This document shows, piece after piece, positions 33,655 to 44,867 of a stretch of 64,000 nucleotides of DNA; position 1 is the stretch's first letter, and the number at the start of each line of letters is the position of its first letter. The notes beneath the pieces were generated by a model. The model saw nothing but the letters and a program-made list of their open reading frames with translations, did not search any database and was not told the origin of the DNA. The DNA comes from Mycogone perniciosa (taxonomy: Eukaryota; Ascomycota; Sordariomycetes; Hypocreales; Hypocreaceae), in the NCBI GenBank assembly GCA_025331125.1, contig JAOALB010000121.1, positions 1 through 64,000 on the forward strand, in the 5' to 3' direction. A program made the position numbers and the translations under genes.

Positions 33655-34116
33655 GGGCAGAACCAAAGGAATGAGGTATTTCAAGTCTGAACTGACTACT
33701 GATAGGCAGTAGTAGAATCTGAGCCTAAGAGAACTATGACAAAAAGGAAATATCTAGCTGTGCGGTGGCACCTGCGTCGACGATATCCGTCCCATGAAAT
33801 GACTGACAAAAAATGAATACTGTAATTGAAATAGAACTTGTGAAGAAAACATACAGTGTGTTGCAATAAATAGTATGAGCAGAGTCCAACGCCTTCCAAA
33901 TCCATACTCCAGGGATAAGCTGTAGATTGTAGTATCCATGCAATCCCTAGCACATTTACTTGCGCATACCCAAAGCTTGTGGTAGTATCATTAAAGCGAC
34001 AATTTATCAATCAGAGTGAGCGGTGTCCGTTGGTCTAGACTTGCTCGATAATCTCGCCTTTATTGTCGCCTACGTGATTGGCGACAGTTTCTACTTCTTT
34101 CTTCACATCGGACCGT
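33655..34116. other. Short intergenic between convergent genes
   Basis: About 460 bp holding the 3' ends of the Arb1-like and Pmp3-like genes. No other feature seen. Confidence 0.5.
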
Positions 34117-34628
34117 CTAATCCCTCAGCTGGATCTTGTGATCGCCAGCAACGGCCTCAGAATACGAAGGTGGGACACCCTCAGGTTGGTTCGAGCTTCC
34201 TTCGCCAGGGTTCACAACACCGTGCTCTTGAGGCTGAGCGCTCTGGTTCTGGGTGCCGTAGTTCATTCCACCACGGGGCTCCTGAGGCTTCGGCTGCTGG
34301 CAGTGGGCGCCATGGGGAGTCTGAACGTAGACGTATGTGACGCGGCCGCCCTCGCGATCCTGCGGCAGAGCCTCGTAGTCGTAGGCCGGTTCGGGGAACT
34401 TGGCGATGATGTACCAGGCGTGGAGAAGGCCGGGGACGAAGCCGAGCATGCAGAGGAGGATGTTGATGAGGGAGTCGGCGCTGCAGATTCCGCGCTTGAC
34501 CCAGACTGAAAGACATGTTAGCAGTCGCATAGTCTGATCGAGTTTGGAGTGGGGTGAGGCGGCTGCTTACCAGCCAGTGGGGGAAACAGGATGGCCAGGA
34601 CGCCTAGGAAAACGTCTGTGGAGCACAT
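34117..34628 (-). CDS. Pmp3/UPF0057-family membrane proteolipid with long tail, 148 aa
   Basis: Exons 34571-34628 and 34117-34505, intron 65 bp (GTAAGC..TTTCAG). The N-terminal 55 residues are the Pmp3 (UPF0057) domain: two membrane helices (FLGVLAILFPPLAVWV and LINILLCMLGFVPGLLHAWYII) separated by KRGICSAD, followed by the usual KFPEP. Pmp3 in yeast is a small plasma-membrane protein that influences membrane potential and cation tolerance. Here a 90-residue hydrophilic, Gln/Pro-rich tail follows, ending with VPPSYSEAV, a PPxY motif able to recruit Rsp5-type ubiquitin ligases as in yeast Sna3/Sna4. So it is nearer the Sna group than Pmp3 itself. Confidence 0.87.
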
Positions 34629-35411
34629 CGTGACGAGTGATGAAGCTGCTGCTGAATGCGCGCGTACGCGATAGAGAAATTCAGACGCTCAAAAGGTGAT
34701 GAGGTTGTGGTTCGGCAACAACACTAGGGCGAAAAAGGCGCGCGAGATGGTGATGATAAATGGATGAAAATGGGCTTTTCGACAGCCCACACTGACGATG
34801 ACGCTGAAGTTGCGGTTTAGAGGCAGGCTTGCGTAATGATGGGGCAGGCGGTGAAGAAGGTGATTGGCGGGTTATGGCACCTGAGGCTCCACGTGAGCCA
34901 CTTTATGCGAATGCGGCTGCATAGCATGCCTCAGAGGCCGCCATAGGGCATTTTGGGTAGGCAACCATTTGATGGAGACGATACGAGGAGCGCGATACTA
35001 ACAGCCATTGTTAGACAAGTACTCATACTTGCAGTCGCTTGATGCTGTATTTACTTATCGGCTGGTGTACCCAGTGGCGATTCTCCAAAAGTTAGAAATC
35101 CCCTCATATAATGGATTCATAAAAAGGTCTTTGCGTTAAATGCGCATCTACTATAAAGTATGAAGTATACGGAGGACTTCGTAGAGTGACATGACTATTG
35201 TTATCTATTCCCACCAATAATATCAACCGCTACTGTCCCCACTTCGGTCAAACTACAGGGCACACCGAAATGCATAAGATTTGCCGAGCTTTAGCCTCGG
35301 TGAGAGGGGTCTGACCTAGAACTTTTCTGTGATGTCGATGCGGTCGCCATCGCGCGTCTCCCAACCACACCCACCTTATCTTGCTTAACGCGGGAAAAGT
35401 CCATCGCCGCC
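34629..35411. other. Divergent promoter region, about 780 bp
   Basis: Lies between the Pmp3-like gene (minus) and the helicase gene (plus). No coding frame or clear regulatory element seen. Confidence 0.5.
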
Positions 35412-38400
35412 ATGGATGACCTCCTGAACCTCGAGCTCCTGTCGCTCGTATCGAAAGTGACTTCTGAACTCCAAAATCACGTCGGAATTAGCGACAAAAC
35501 CCTCGCCGAGTTCCTCATCGCGCAACGACTCAAGAGCACATCCACCAATGATTTCCGCAAACGACTGGATGGAATTGGCGCCGACTTCCCGCCAAGTTTG
35601 GTCGACAGTCTAGATCGTCTTGTGCTTGCTATGCACCCAAAGTTCAAGGGCAAGAACGGCGCCAGTAATGATGACGAACCACACCACTCCTCACGGACGT
35701 TCGAGGAGAAGGAGAAGGTGTTTAGTGGACTTGCACTCCCGGACAAGACAGTCAAACATGATGACGGCGAGAACGCCATCGACGATACCCTAGCCCTTCT
35801 CGAGGGTCTTGAAGGCAAGGCGAAGAAGGAAAAGGCATCGAGGAAACGAAGTAGGAGTCCAGAAGACGACACCAGGGAGCCTAGGCAAAGACGGCGTGAC
35901 AGGTCAGGATCACGAGACCGGAGGAGAAGGGACAAGTGCAGGTCAAGATCGCGATCCAAAGATGGTGGCGGCGAGGATTGGCGTGATGGCTTCCGAGATT
36001 CACGAAAAGGATCACGTCGCCAGCGACAATACGACGACACTCACGACGACCGCGATGACTTCCGTCGAGCCCCAGAACAAGAGGTAGATGACACGCCGAA
36101 GATGCACAAAGTTTACGAAGGCCATGTAACGGGAATCAAGGACTTTGGCGCTTTTGTCAATCTTCACCACGTCAGAGGGAAAGTCGACGGCTTAGTTCAC
36201 ATCTCTCGCATAGTCACTGGCCAGCGCGTTAACCACCCGTCTGATCTACTTTCAAGTGGACAACAAGTTTGGGTCAAAGTGGTCGCCATTGAAGGTACAA
36301 GGATAGGGTTGTCCATGAAGGACGTTGACCAGGAGACAGGCATGGACCTCGAGCCTCAGGCAAGGTTAACGACCGGCGCAAACATGGAAGCCCTTGGAGG
36401 AGGTGGACGAAATGGCTTTATAGACAATGCCCCTGCAATGCCTCGCGATACGCTAGGACCTCCTAGACGTCAAAAGAAGAGGATGACATCACCCGAGCGG
36501 TGGGAAATCCGACAACTCATTGCGTCAGGAGTGCAAAAGGTTTCGGATTATCCCGATTTAGAGGAAGACTATAATGCTACACTAAGGGGAGACGGTGAGA
36601 TGGAATTGGAACAAGACGTCGACATTGAGGTGCGAGAAGAAGAGCCGCCATTCTTGGCCGGTCAAACCAAGCAGTCTTTGGAACTCTCTCCTATTCGAGT
36701 AGTGAAAGCTCCAGATGGATCGATGAACCGAGCAGCCATGGCGGGAACTGCTTTATCAAAGGAAAGGAAAGAGTTGAAACAAAAAGAAGCAGAGGAAGCT
36801 ACCAAAGAGGAGTCCAAGGAGAATCTGGCCGCTCAATGGCATGATCCCATGGCCGACCCTGACAAACGCAAATTTGCTAGCGATCTGAGAAACGCAAAAA
36901 TGAACGCCAAGTCAGAAGAAGAGCCTGAATGGAAAAAGGTCGTTATTCCCAAAGGCCAGTCCATGGGTAAGCGCACAAGCATGAGTATCAAGGAGCAACG
37001 AGAGTCACTACCAGTGTTCGCTTTCCGATCACAACTCATCAAGGCTGTACATGAGAATCAGATCTTGATCGTAGTTGGAGAAACTGGTTCGGGAAAAACC
37101 ACTCAGTTGACTCAGTACTTGGCAGAGGCTGGGTTTGCTGACAAGGGCATTATTGGCTGCACGCAGCCTCGCCGAGTCGCCGCCATGTCTGTCGCAAAAC
37201 GTGTCGCGGAGGAAGTCGGCTGCAAGATCGGCGAGGAGGTTGGATATCTCATTCGTTTCGAGGACCACACCGGCCCCACCACGAGGATCAAATACATGAC
37301 CGACGGTATGTTGCAGCGAGAGATTCTGATGGATCCTGATATGAAGCGTTACTCTTGCATCATGCTTGACGAGGCCCACGAACGTACCATCGCCACGGAC
37401 ATTCTGTTTGTGCTTCTGAAGAAGGCACTCAAGCGGAGACCTGATTTGAAGGTCATTGTGACTTCAGCGACGCTCGATGCCGACAAATTTTCCGCCTATT
37501 TCAACGAGTGTCCGATCTTTACGATCCCCGGCCGAACTTTCCCTGTCGAGATTCTTTACTCGCGAGAGCCTGAGTCTGACTACTTGGATTCTGCACTTGT
37601 AACGGTGATGCAGATTCATCTGACAGAGCCGAAAGGCGACATCCTCTTATTCTTAACGGGCCAGGAAGAAATCGACACGGCTTGCGAGATCCTTTTTGAA
37701 CGGATGAAGGCTCTCGGACCGAGTGTACCCGAGCTACTCATTCTTCCCGTGTATTCTCAACTACCTAGTGAAATGCAGAGCCGAATTTTCGACCCAGCAC
37801 CTGCTGGCAGTCGAAAGGTGGTCATTGCCACCAACATTGCCGAAACCTCCATCACCATCGACGAGATTTATTACGTTGTGGATCCTGGCTTTGTGAAGCA
37901 AAACGCCTATGATCCGAAGCTGGGTATGGACTCGTTGGTCGTTACACCAATCTCCCAGGCGCAAGCGAACCAGAGAGCCGGAAGAGCAGGTCGAACTGGC
38001 CCTGGAAAATGTTTCCGCCTATATACAGAGGCCGCTTACCAGTCAGAAATGCTGCCTACAACGATTCCTGAAATTCAACGACAGAACTTGGCACACACCA
38101 TTCTCATGCTCAAGGCTATGGGCATTAATGACCTTTTGCATTTTGACTTTATGGATCCGCCGCCAATCAACACCATGTTGACAGCTCTTGAGGAGCTCTA
38201 TGCGTTGAGTGCATTGGATGACGAGGGTTTGCTTACTCGTCTAGGGCGGAAGATGGCAGACTTTCCCATGGACCCTTCTCTGGCCAAAGTGCTCATCGCT
38301 GCTGTCGACCATCAATGCTCTGATGAGATGCTTAGCATTGTCGCGATGCTCAATCTACCCAACGTCTTCTACCGTCCGAAAGAGAAACAAACCCAAGCCG

Positions 38401-39005
38401 ACCAGAAGAAGTCCAAGTTCCACGATCCCCATGGCGATCACCTCACACTTCTCAATGTCTACAACTCCTGGAAGCACAGTGGCTACTCCAACCCCTGGTG
38501 CTTCGAGAACTTCATCCAGGCTCGGTCGATGCGCCGTGCCAAGGATGTCAGGGACCAGCTTGTCAAAATCATGGACCGGTACAGAAACCCAATCGTCTCT
38601 TGCGGCCGTGACACCCAAAAAGTTCGACAAGCGCTCTGTACGGGCTACTTCCGCAACGCAGCGCGCAAAGACCCTCAAGAGGGTTATAAGACGCTCATTG
38701 AGGGAACGCCCGTGTATCTTCATCCTAGCTCGGCACTGTTTGGGAAGCAGGCGGAATGGGTCATCTACCACACGCTCGTACTGACGACGAAGGAGTACAT
38801 GCATTGCACTACAAGCATTGAGCCCAAGTGGCTCGTCGAGGCGGCGCCGACATTCTTCAAGGTGGCGCCGACGGATAGACTGAGCAAGCGGAAACAGGCG
38901 GAGAGGATACAGCCGTTGTATAATAAATATGCCGGAGAGGATGATTGGCGACTCAGCGCCCAGAGGAGAGGTGGCAGGGGTGGTGGTGGTGGAACTTGGG
39001 GTTAA
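35412..39005 (+). CDS. PRP22: Prp22 (DHX8-like) DEAH-box spliceosomal RNA helicase, 1197 aa
   Basis: Single exon. The N-terminal helical region (LLNLELLSLVSKVTSELQNH) is followed by an Arg/Ser/Asp-rich segment (about 140-220), an S1 RNA-binding domain (about 232-305, VYEGHVTGIKDFGAFV..GLSMKDVD), a linker, then the helicase core: motif I GETGSGKTTQ near 556, TQPRRVAA, DEAH at 653-656, SAT, and motif VI QRAGRAGRTGPG near 854. HA2 and OB-fold domains complete it, ending in a Gly/Arg tail. The S1 domain in front of a DEAH core is diagnostic of Prp22, which releases spliced mRNA from the spliceosome and proofreads exon ligation. The lack of introns in a splicing factor is unremarkable. Intact. Confidence 0.96.
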   Translation: MDDLLNLELLSLVSKVTSELQNHVGISDKTLAEFLIAQRLKSTSTNDFRKRLDGIGADFPPSLVDSLDRLVLAMHPKFKGKNGASNDDEPHHSSRTFEEKEKVFSGLALPDKTVKHDDGENAIDDTLALLEGLEGKAKKEKASRKRSRSPEDDTREPRQRRRDRSGSRDRRRRDKCRSRSRSKDGGGEDWRDGFRDSRKGSRRQRQYDDTHDDRDDFRRAPEQEVDDTPKMHKVYEGHVTGIKDFGAFVNLHHVRGKVDGLVHISRIVTGQRVNHPSDLLSSGQQVWVKVVAIEGTRIGLSMKDVDQETGMDLEPQARLTTGANMEALGGGGRNGFIDNAPAMPRDTLGPPRRQKKRMTSPERWEIRQLIASGVQKVSDYPDLEEDYNATLRGDGEMELEQDVDIEVREEEPPFLAGQTKQSLELSPIRVVKAPDGSMNRAAMAGTALSKERKELKQKEAEEATKEESKENLAAQWHDPMADPDKRKFASDLRNAKMNAKSEEEPEWKKVVIPKGQSMGKRTSMSIKEQRESLPVFAFRSQLIKAVHENQILIVVGETGSGKTTQLTQYLAEAGFADKGIIGCTQPRRVAAMSVAKRVAEEVGCKIGEEVGYLIRFEDHTGPTTRIKYMTDGMLQREILMDPDMKRYSCIMLDEAHERTIATDILFVLLKKALKRRPDLKVIVTSATLDADKFSAYFNECPIFTIPGRTFPVEILYSREPESDYLDSALVTVMQIHLTEPKGDILLFLTGQEEIDTACEILFERMKALGPSVPELLILPVYSQLPSEMQSRIFDPAPAGSRKVVIATNIAETSITIDEIYYVVDPGFVKQNAYDPKLGMDSLVVTPISQAQANQRAGRAGRTGPGKCFRLYTEAAYQSEMLPTTIPEIQRQNLAHTILMLKAMGINDLLHFDFMDPPPINTMLTALEELYALSALDDEGLLTRLGRKMADFPMDPSLAKVLIAAVDHQCSDEMLSIVAMLNLPNVFYRPKEKQTQADQKKSKFHDPHGDHLTLLNVYNSWKHSGYSNPWCFENFIQARSMRRAKDVRDQLVKIMDRYRNPIVSCGRDTQKVRQALCTGYFRNAARKDPQEGYKTLIEGTPVYLHPSSALFGKQAEWVIYHTLVLTTKEYMHCTTSIEPKWLVEAAPTFFKVAPTDRLSKRKQAERIQPLYNKYAGEDDWRLSAQRRGGRGGGGGTWG

Positions 39006-40039
39006 GGAAATGATATGCATGATAGTAGGGTAATGTTTCATGGCTGGTTGCCAACATGAGGAGTTTTGGAGACTGAGATGAGAGGGATATAAATCATACA
39101 TTACGAGTCAAGCCACAGGTCATAAAAAACAAGGTTATCAATGCTCGCCTCCGGGAAGCTCACATTCAATCAGGCTCTGAGTTGGAATATAAAAAAGGAG
39201 AAAACATCTCAAATAAATGCAGGCTGATATCACTGTTCTGTAAGAAGTGCATATATGCATCTAGAAGAGGACCACTGACTTGTTGTGTAGTCCACCATTC
39301 TCTCCGGTTTCCTTGCCGGCTGTCTACTTACTCCACTCCGAGTACTCCTCCGTACTTTGTACTGTAGTCTGAAACACATCACGTTGACTGACATAACAGG
39401 TGGAATTGTGGGAAATACGAAGGGAAATACAGACACGGATCTCGGATCACCTGTATGAAGGATGGTGCACTCTATCTTAAGCCATTTTTCATTCTCTGGA
39501 GGGATTCATGATTCTACCTGAGTACGCATTGTGTCTGAGCATCCTGAGATATTCCCGGGTCTTCCGGCACAGAGCTTTACAGGTTTTATATCCTTTCCCC
39601 TTTTGGTTTGTCCTTGAACTTTATCATCCATAAGTTATCATCATTTCGGTTGCCGGGCACAATTATTCGAAAAAAGTGCCGAAAAACTGAAAAACAAAAA
39701 CAAAACAGAAGACATTTTGAGCTGGCCAGTAGTCAGTACATAGTTAGAAAGGATAAAAGAGAGGGTCGAAAGTACTAACCGCAGATGAGCCTTATTTCCC
39801 TTCAAACATGCATATATAATCATCCTTCCAAGGTAGCGAGTGGGGAAAGTGGTTGAAGAAGATGAGTCCAACCGTTAACCGTCCCCCTTTAGGTGCTGGT
39901 GTAGGTTTCGGTTTTCCAGACCAGAGATGGTTGTGCTGAAAGGACTTGATCGACTACAACGGTTTATCCTCATTTGGGTAGAAGATGATCCTCGCCTCTT
40001 CAAGCGAGACTGAGTAGCAGGGAGATGTCTCCGATGGTC
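39006..40039. other. Intergenic, 1.0 kb, no gene seen
   Basis: Holds the 3' ends of two convergent genes. A run of ACTCC/TCCGTAC-like words lies near 39329-39357. No family resemblance in any frame. Confidence 0.5.
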
Positions 40040-43000
40040 CTAGACATTAAAGCCATGTTTCTCAAAGACTTCAACGACAGACGCATTCTTCGTCGTTTTA
40101 GCATGGTGATAACAAGACACCGCATCCGGGACACCAATACGGAGGAGGAAGGATATCACATCCAATTTCGACAAACTAACCGCAAGTTTCAGAGGTGTTT
40201 GCCCGGTAGAATCGACAATCGTCAGATCTGCGTTCCGACTGTGAAGAATGTACAAACATTCTACGTGTCCCCTCGAAGCAGCGAGGTGTGCTGCCGTAAA
40301 CGAGTGCTTTGTACACTGTTTGTTAATGCTGTACTTGAGTGGCGTCCTATCAAGCAGGAGAAGTAAGAGCCGGTCCTTCCCAGAGGCTGCCGCAATGCGC
40401 AGAGCGTTGTATGTGGTGCCTCTGGTCTTCCATTCTGAATCCCAGTTAAAGTTGGGGAATCTTTCGAATATCACCTTGATGAGTTTGGCCATGAAATCCA
40501 TGTTAGCCGTGAAGGAACTGGCGATCAAGGCGTTAAAGCCATTGTTTCCGAGGCCAGGATCCGCTCCATACTTGAGCAATGTTGATGCAGTGTCATAGTC
40601 CTTGTGGCGTATCACGGTAGGCAAACAATAATTCGTCACAGGAGGGCTCGGGTTGAAATTCGGATCAAGTCCTTTCTGGAGAAGTACATCAAACTTTTCA
40701 CTGCGGAAGAGAAGGCCACCGGGCAGCACAAGCGAATTATAGATGGCAGAATGTTGGGCCAGAAATGGTCCTGGCTCCATGCTACCGAGGAGTTCACGGA
40801 GACTGGTGAGGAAATCAAAGTCCTCGGAGCCCAGTATAAGCTCAATAAATGAACAGTCGTCGAAAACTGGAGTTGGGACATGCAGACGCAGACCAGCTGA
40901 TGCCAGCGCTTGTATAACCGAGTGCTCCTTAGCTTCCCAGGCTTCAAACAAAAGCTCATATGCGGATGGCGTCTCGCAAAACTTCAAAAACAATTCGCGT
41001 TGTGAGTAGAGAATGACATATCTAAGGGCTTGATTGTTCTCGATGTCCCATATATTGCCGTCGTCAAGTCCTTTAACGGTCAAGCACAGCAGAGCCGTTT
41101 CTTGTTTTCGGTCCTCATAGTCCTTCATAGCTTTGCAATGTATGAGACATTGCAAGGCCATGTTCAGGCAACTAAGGAACCGGGAAGCCAGATTGTCTGT
41201 CATGCATGTACGGAAGGTCAGTGTTGCACTAACCATGGCAGTGAAGCGTTCCCAAAGTCCCCTGTTGTTAGCGTCCCGGACTCCAATCGTTTGTGGTGTC
41301 AGGAGCTCGAGGAACACATCTGCATCCAGCCGAACCTCACAGGCTGGGTGTGCGCTGAATCCTGCCTTGGGCTTAGAACCTTCAAGCTTGAAAGTTTCAG
41401 AGGTCCTGTTGAAGATGGTCTCGGCGGCAGTGATACCTTTTTTGTTGCTTACAGGTAGATCCGGGCAAATCTCACGAAGCCGTCGAACAAGACTTAGTTC
41501 TGCTGTGAAGTTCAGATGATGAAAGATTGTATTGCCGTCATTGTCAATAGTATTGAGGTCGGCGCCAATGGCCGTCAGACCATCTACAATTTCGACCATA
41601 CCCCAAGCCACAACCTGATGGTTATCGATTGCAGGGGGTGCTTGAATGGAGCATCTCTTCATTTCTTCAAGCAACCGTAGAAGGGCAGTGGGGCGACGAT
41701 TGTAAATGTCTGAGGGGCTCTTCGTCGCAAGAGTCGTGACGTAGCGAAGCGCCTCTTGCAGAGGGGTCCGATAAGATTTTGTTTTTGCTTCGATGTTTCT
41801 CTTTTTGGAAGGATCATGGTTGCACAGCCAATTCATAAATGGCCCATCGTTGGTGGCTGCTGCATAATGCCAGATTGTACGGCCATCGTTGTCCACATTC
41901 GTTGTGGGTAGCCGACATTTGTTGACAAGAAAGTCGAGCATATTGATTGATTCTGCAACCATTAGGGGAGTGCGCCCATTCCCATCTGTGAGTGTAAAAT
42001 CAGCGCCAGCTCGGATGAGAATATCCACGGCTTCAAAGTGATCACCGGAAACAGCCAGGTGAGCGATTGTACCCTCTAATTCTTCCCTAGACACTGTTGG
42101 GCTAGCGGGTATGTTTGGGTCGAACCGGGGATCTGATGCCAGACGACGTAGAGATAGCCCTTGTCTTCCTGTTATTGCTGACCGAACCATGACGGGATAG
42201 TCGTTATCGGCAACATACTTCATTTTGCCATATGTGGTGAAGTTCTCAGTATCCATATTCAAGGCCCTCATTGCTCTCTGTATCGCATCGTAAAATATCA
42301 TCTCGTCAAAGTTGCTGAAGTCAGGTATGTGATGGGCTGCTTCAATGGTAAAATCAATGAGCATAACAAAGAGTGGTTCAGATGCGGGTGAGAGCAAAGA
42401 CTTTGCATATTTCAACAAAGTCAAGAGATTGTTATCGATCCCTGCCCCGGCCCTCAACATACGGTTGAAAATGTCGAAGTTATTGCTGAGAGAGGCCATC
42501 CGAAAAGCCAACGCTGTGAGGAGCGGCTCACCAACCCGGACGTTCTCGTTTAGCCTAGGATTGAGCTTGATGCGCCAATTGGACTGTGGGACGTGGGTGG
42601 TCCCAGTCAATTTGTATCTGAATCCGCAGTCGGCTCCAGCATCTAGGAGAAGTGAGATTACGGACACTCGGTCACTGGTAGGGTTGTTCAAGAAGACCTC
42701 GATCCACACTGAGGGTTCGGTTTTAAATACCAGAACAAGAGGACCGACAAGGGCACAATAAAGGGGGCTCCCTAAAACACTGGCCTTTTGGACATCCGCT
42801 CCCTGTGAGATGAGTTCTTGACATAGATTTGGAATGCCAAGAACAGCGGCCATGTGCAGCGGCAAAATACTGCCATCACAGAGTCCATCGGTGAGTTCGA
42901 TAATGGCGTCTATAGAGCGGTCATTGAGCTTGAACTTGTCGGGGTATTTCTCTCGCGTGTACTCCAATACCCATTGCACAAAGTTGAAGGAATTCGGGGT

Positions 43001-43252
43001 AGTGAATAGCTGAAGGATCTGCGGCTTGAGGCTGTCCCAGTAAACGGCGGCATAGTCTGGCCAAAGGGCAGCAGCTATCGAGAATTCCGGAAATCTTTGG
43101 CGGAACGTCTTCAAACGGGCCTTCTCTATCACGAACTCGTCAGGCTCATGGTTGGTTTCGGGTGAGTTCAGAAGCTGAAGCCACCTCAGGACTGCGAGCG
43201 CTGATGATGGGGCTGGAGCACAAACGGAGTCTGGAAGCGGGGGGACCGACAT
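40040..43252 (-). CDS. Ankyrin-repeat protein, 1070 aa
   Basis: Single exon with start at 43252. The first 120 residues carry a Trp/Tyr-rich helical segment (EFSIAAALWPDYAAVYWDSL) like those that precede ankyrin arrays in fungal NLR-type proteins, but there is no NACHT or NB-ARC domain and no P-loop. Divergent ankyrin repeats follow in groups: near 130-165 (LPLHMAAVLG), about 385-470 (AHLAVSGDHFEAVDILIRAGAD, NGRTPLMVAE), around 570-620 (DNDGNTIFHHL), and a C-terminal set (about 900-1060; FTAAHLAASRGHVECLYILHSRNADLT, GQTPLKLAVS). Ankyrin repeats bind proteins. The partner is unknown. Such genes are numerous and variable in Pezizomycotina and may act in self/non-self recognition, which is inference here. 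Confidence 0.82.
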   Translation of the reverse strand: MSVPPLPDSVCAPAPSSALAVLRWLQLLNSPETNHEPDEFVIEKARLKTFRQRFPEFSIAAALWPDYAAVYWDSLKPQILQLFTTPNSFNFVQWVLEYTREKYPDKFKLNDRSIDAIIELTDGLCDGSILPLHMAAVLGIPNLCQELISQGADVQKASVLGSPLYCALVGPLVLVFKTEPSVWIEVFLNNPTSDRVSVISLLLDAGADCGFRYKLTGTTHVPQSNWRIKLNPRLNENVRVGEPLLTALAFRMASLSNNFDIFNRMLRAGAGIDNNLLTLLKYAKSLLSPASEPLFVMLIDFTIEAAHHIPDFSNFDEMIFYDAIQRAMRALNMDTENFTTYGKMKYVADNDYPVMVRSAITGRQGLSLRRLASDPRFDPNIPASPTVSREELEGTIAHLAVSGDHFEAVDILIRAGADFTLTDGNGRTPLMVAESINMLDFLVNKCRLPTTNVDNDGRTIWHYAAATNDGPFMNWLCNHDPSKKRNIEAKTKSYRTPLQEALRYVTTLATKSPSDIYNRRPTALLRLLEEMKRCSIQAPPAIDNHQVVAWGMVEIVDGLTAIGADLNTIDNDGNTIFHHLNFTAELSLVRRLREICPDLPVSNKKGITAAETIFNRTSETFKLEGSKPKAGFSAHPACEVRLDADVFLELLTPQTIGVRDANNRGLWERFTAMVSATLTFRTCMTDNLASRFLSCLNMALQCLIHCKAMKDYEDRKQETALLCLTVKGLDDGNIWDIENNQALRYVILYSQRELFLKFCETPSAYELLFEAWEAKEHSVIQALASAGLRLHVPTPVFDDCSFIELILGSEDFDFLTSLRELLGSMEPGPFLAQHSAIYNSLVLPGGLLFRSEKFDVLLQKGLDPNFNPSPPVTNYCLPTVIRHKDYDTASTLLKYGADPGLGNNGFNALIASSFTANMDFMAKLIKVIFERFPNFNWDSEWKTRGTTYNALRIAAASGKDRLLLLLLDRTPLKYSINKQCTKHSFTAAHLAASRGHVECLYILHSRNADLTIVDSTGQTPLKLAVSLSKLDVISFLLRIGVPDAVSCYHHAKTTKNASVVEVFEKHGFNV

Positions 43253-44867
43253 GGTTGTCCTCGATCTGGGCTAGATGTCGATGAATGTCCGCATTCAAAT
43301 TGAGAGGATGCATCAGGCAAAGGATGCGGATAGATGGATGCGTGACGTTTTGCTTGCTTGTTTTGAGGCGTCAAGACGTAAGCCACAGCCTGAAGGAATA
43401 TTGATGTGCCGAAGCGGGGATGACTCAGCCTTGTTGTCTCGGAGATGGCCTCCGATCGATTGGGGGTCAGACAGCTGTGGGCGCGGGGGAAACAATGATG
43501 TGGCTATGGAAAAATATCACGAGTCTGTGTTGAGATGCTGATGAGTGTCAAGTGAAAGTGAGGATGGAAATATACCTAGAAATCTAGAATCACCCACCAC
43601 TAGATACTGGCATTAGTAATGGTGCGTAATGATGCAGAATAGCGGGATTGCTACACGAGGTAATCATCCACGTATAATACCAGGGCATGATTTTTTAACA
43701 GTAGGAAGGCCTATTTCAATATCCTATACAGCTGCTTTACCAGATACTATGAAGGAAATGATTCTTGTCATTGTTTTCAGGGTAAACATGGTGGGCCCAG
43801 CTTGATGCTGTATCGGCGATTCCCGATTTCGTCGATTTACCCTGGTCTATCTCTGGACAGTGAGACTTTATGAGTGGTTACTTGGTTCGTAAATTGCATC
43901 CACAGTACAGCCCTTGTGAGAGGATGGGCTACTGGATACTCTTTCTTGTCGTGCACGTAGTGAGTGATGTTTCGGAGTGGCTTGAATTTAGGTCCCAGAT
44001 ATCAGCATAGGTGTGGAGATCGTTTTAGTGTGAAGACGTTTGGCGGGACAGCCCGTACGGACTAGGCTTGGCGGCGATTTATTAGATCCCATGGATCCAC
44101 CTATTTAACCCGTTGACCTTTAGTTAGAAAGGTAACGAAGAACATATCTTCGAGGTAAGTTGTCGACTGAAAGAGTTGGAGGGACTGCAAGCCGGATTCA
44201 AGAACCTGGCATCGATTAAGCTAACAAGATGGATATGCATATTTGCCTCACAGCCATCGGACCGAGGGACACTTAATTGGAAACATGAATGATTTGCGAG
44301 TCCTGGCATGAAGGAATAATTCGAGGCTGAGGGTATGTTTTCAGACGACTTCATGGGGGGTTGGCTTCCAATTATTTTATCTGAGCCGTGTGTATGTGGA
44401 TACGGGGTACCATGGACAGAAACATCCCATACCAAAAGTACAGGGAAGCGATTCAATATACGGAGCTCCAGTTAGAATCGACCACACAAACGTTAGTTCG
44501 ACTAATCGGGTGTAACGGTCTCATGAGAATCTCTACTGTCATCTTGCGTCCTCGTATCAATCAATAATATCACTGATGATACGGGTACGGCGGGGGTCGT
44601 CAAACATGTCAGGGTCCAGAAGCTAAAGAATGTAAAACGCACTTCGTAGCAAGTGATGTTATTCCCATTATTCAAGAAAAAGCCAAAACACCTCTGATGA
44701 ATTGCCAAAGTTTCCTTTCCCGTTACATTGAACTTATTACACTCATGTATTCCCAGTCTTCCGGCCTGTTCCGAGTTCACCCTCCTCTCGTGGCCTTTTC
44801 ATTCAAAACATTCTCCGCCCATTATGTCCTCCATGATTTCAGTGAGTGATTCCAGAGATGAAGCATC
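43253..44867. other. Intergenic, 1.6 kb, no gene seen
   Basis: Short frames only. Composition is slightly AT-rich in the middle. It includes the presumed promoter of the ankyrin gene at the left and the 3' end of the GPI-protein gene at the right. Confidence 0.5.

Noticed and set aside
35477..36040. Ser/Arg-rich minus-strand frame of 187 codons
   Set aside because: It is antisense to the RS-like region of the Prp22 gene, which has full family support.
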